A stretch of 5,898 nucleotides of DNA, from contig JADZDV010000019.1 of NCBI GenBank assembly GCA_020850915.1, positions 1-5,898 of the forward strand, read 5' to 3'. The stretch's first letter is position 1, and each line of letters starts with the position of its first letter. This DNA is from Chloroflexota bacterium (GTDB lineage Bacteria; Chloroflexota; UBA6077; JADZDV01). Of this stretch, positions 5,895 to 5,898 are shown piece by piece. The notes under the pieces are model-generated. The model made no database searches. It saw only the letters and a list, made by a program, of their open reading frames with translations, and was not told where the DNA came from. The translations under genes and the position numbers were made by a program.

Positions 5895-5898
5895 TTCA

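Overview
The window is high-GC bacterial chromosome (by eye about two thirds G+C). It has dense genes, strong GAGGAGG-type ribosome binding sites and at least two TTG starts. The protein families and style would suit Chloroflexota (Thermomicrobia-like) or a high-GC actinobacterial relative, but no marker gene fixes the phylum. There are no RNA genes, CRISPR arrays, transposons, integrases or phage genes.

Layout from left to right. Bases 2-37 may be the last codons of a plus-strand gene. Bases 38-251 hold no gene I can support. A sigma70-like promoter (TTGACA, 17-base spacer, TCTACT) at 252-280 leads into a small cupin gene (306-662, plus). This converges on a PPOX-type flavin/F420 split-barrel protein (687-1202, minus), with a small hairpin between them. 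The other three genes all encode large polytopic membrane proteins of the GT-C glycosyltransferase type: 1303-2982 (minus), 3046-4540 (plus, frameshifted) and 4554-5894 (minus, GT87-like). The first two diverge from a 63-base gap. The second and third converge with only 13 bases between their stop codons.

How they may work together: three GT-C-like enzymes in 4.6 kb suggest a locus that adds sugars from lipid-phosphate carriers to cell-surface lipids, glycans or proteins on the outer face of the membrane. No donor-synthesis, flippase or polymerase genes lie inside the window, so the product is unknown. The cupin and PPOX proteins are probably unrelated soluble housekeeping or redox proteins.

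The most notable observation is in the plus-strand GT-C gene. A perfect 7-base tandem duplication (CATCATC twice, within a period-7 run at 3151-3168) splits it into two frames. Removing one copy gives a 495-residue protein whose catalytic-loop region aligns without gaps to the divergent neighbour. The remaining 450 codons are undamaged, so the event is either recent, reversible (slipped-strand switching) or an assembly artefact. I see no convincing evidence of a wholly new system here.
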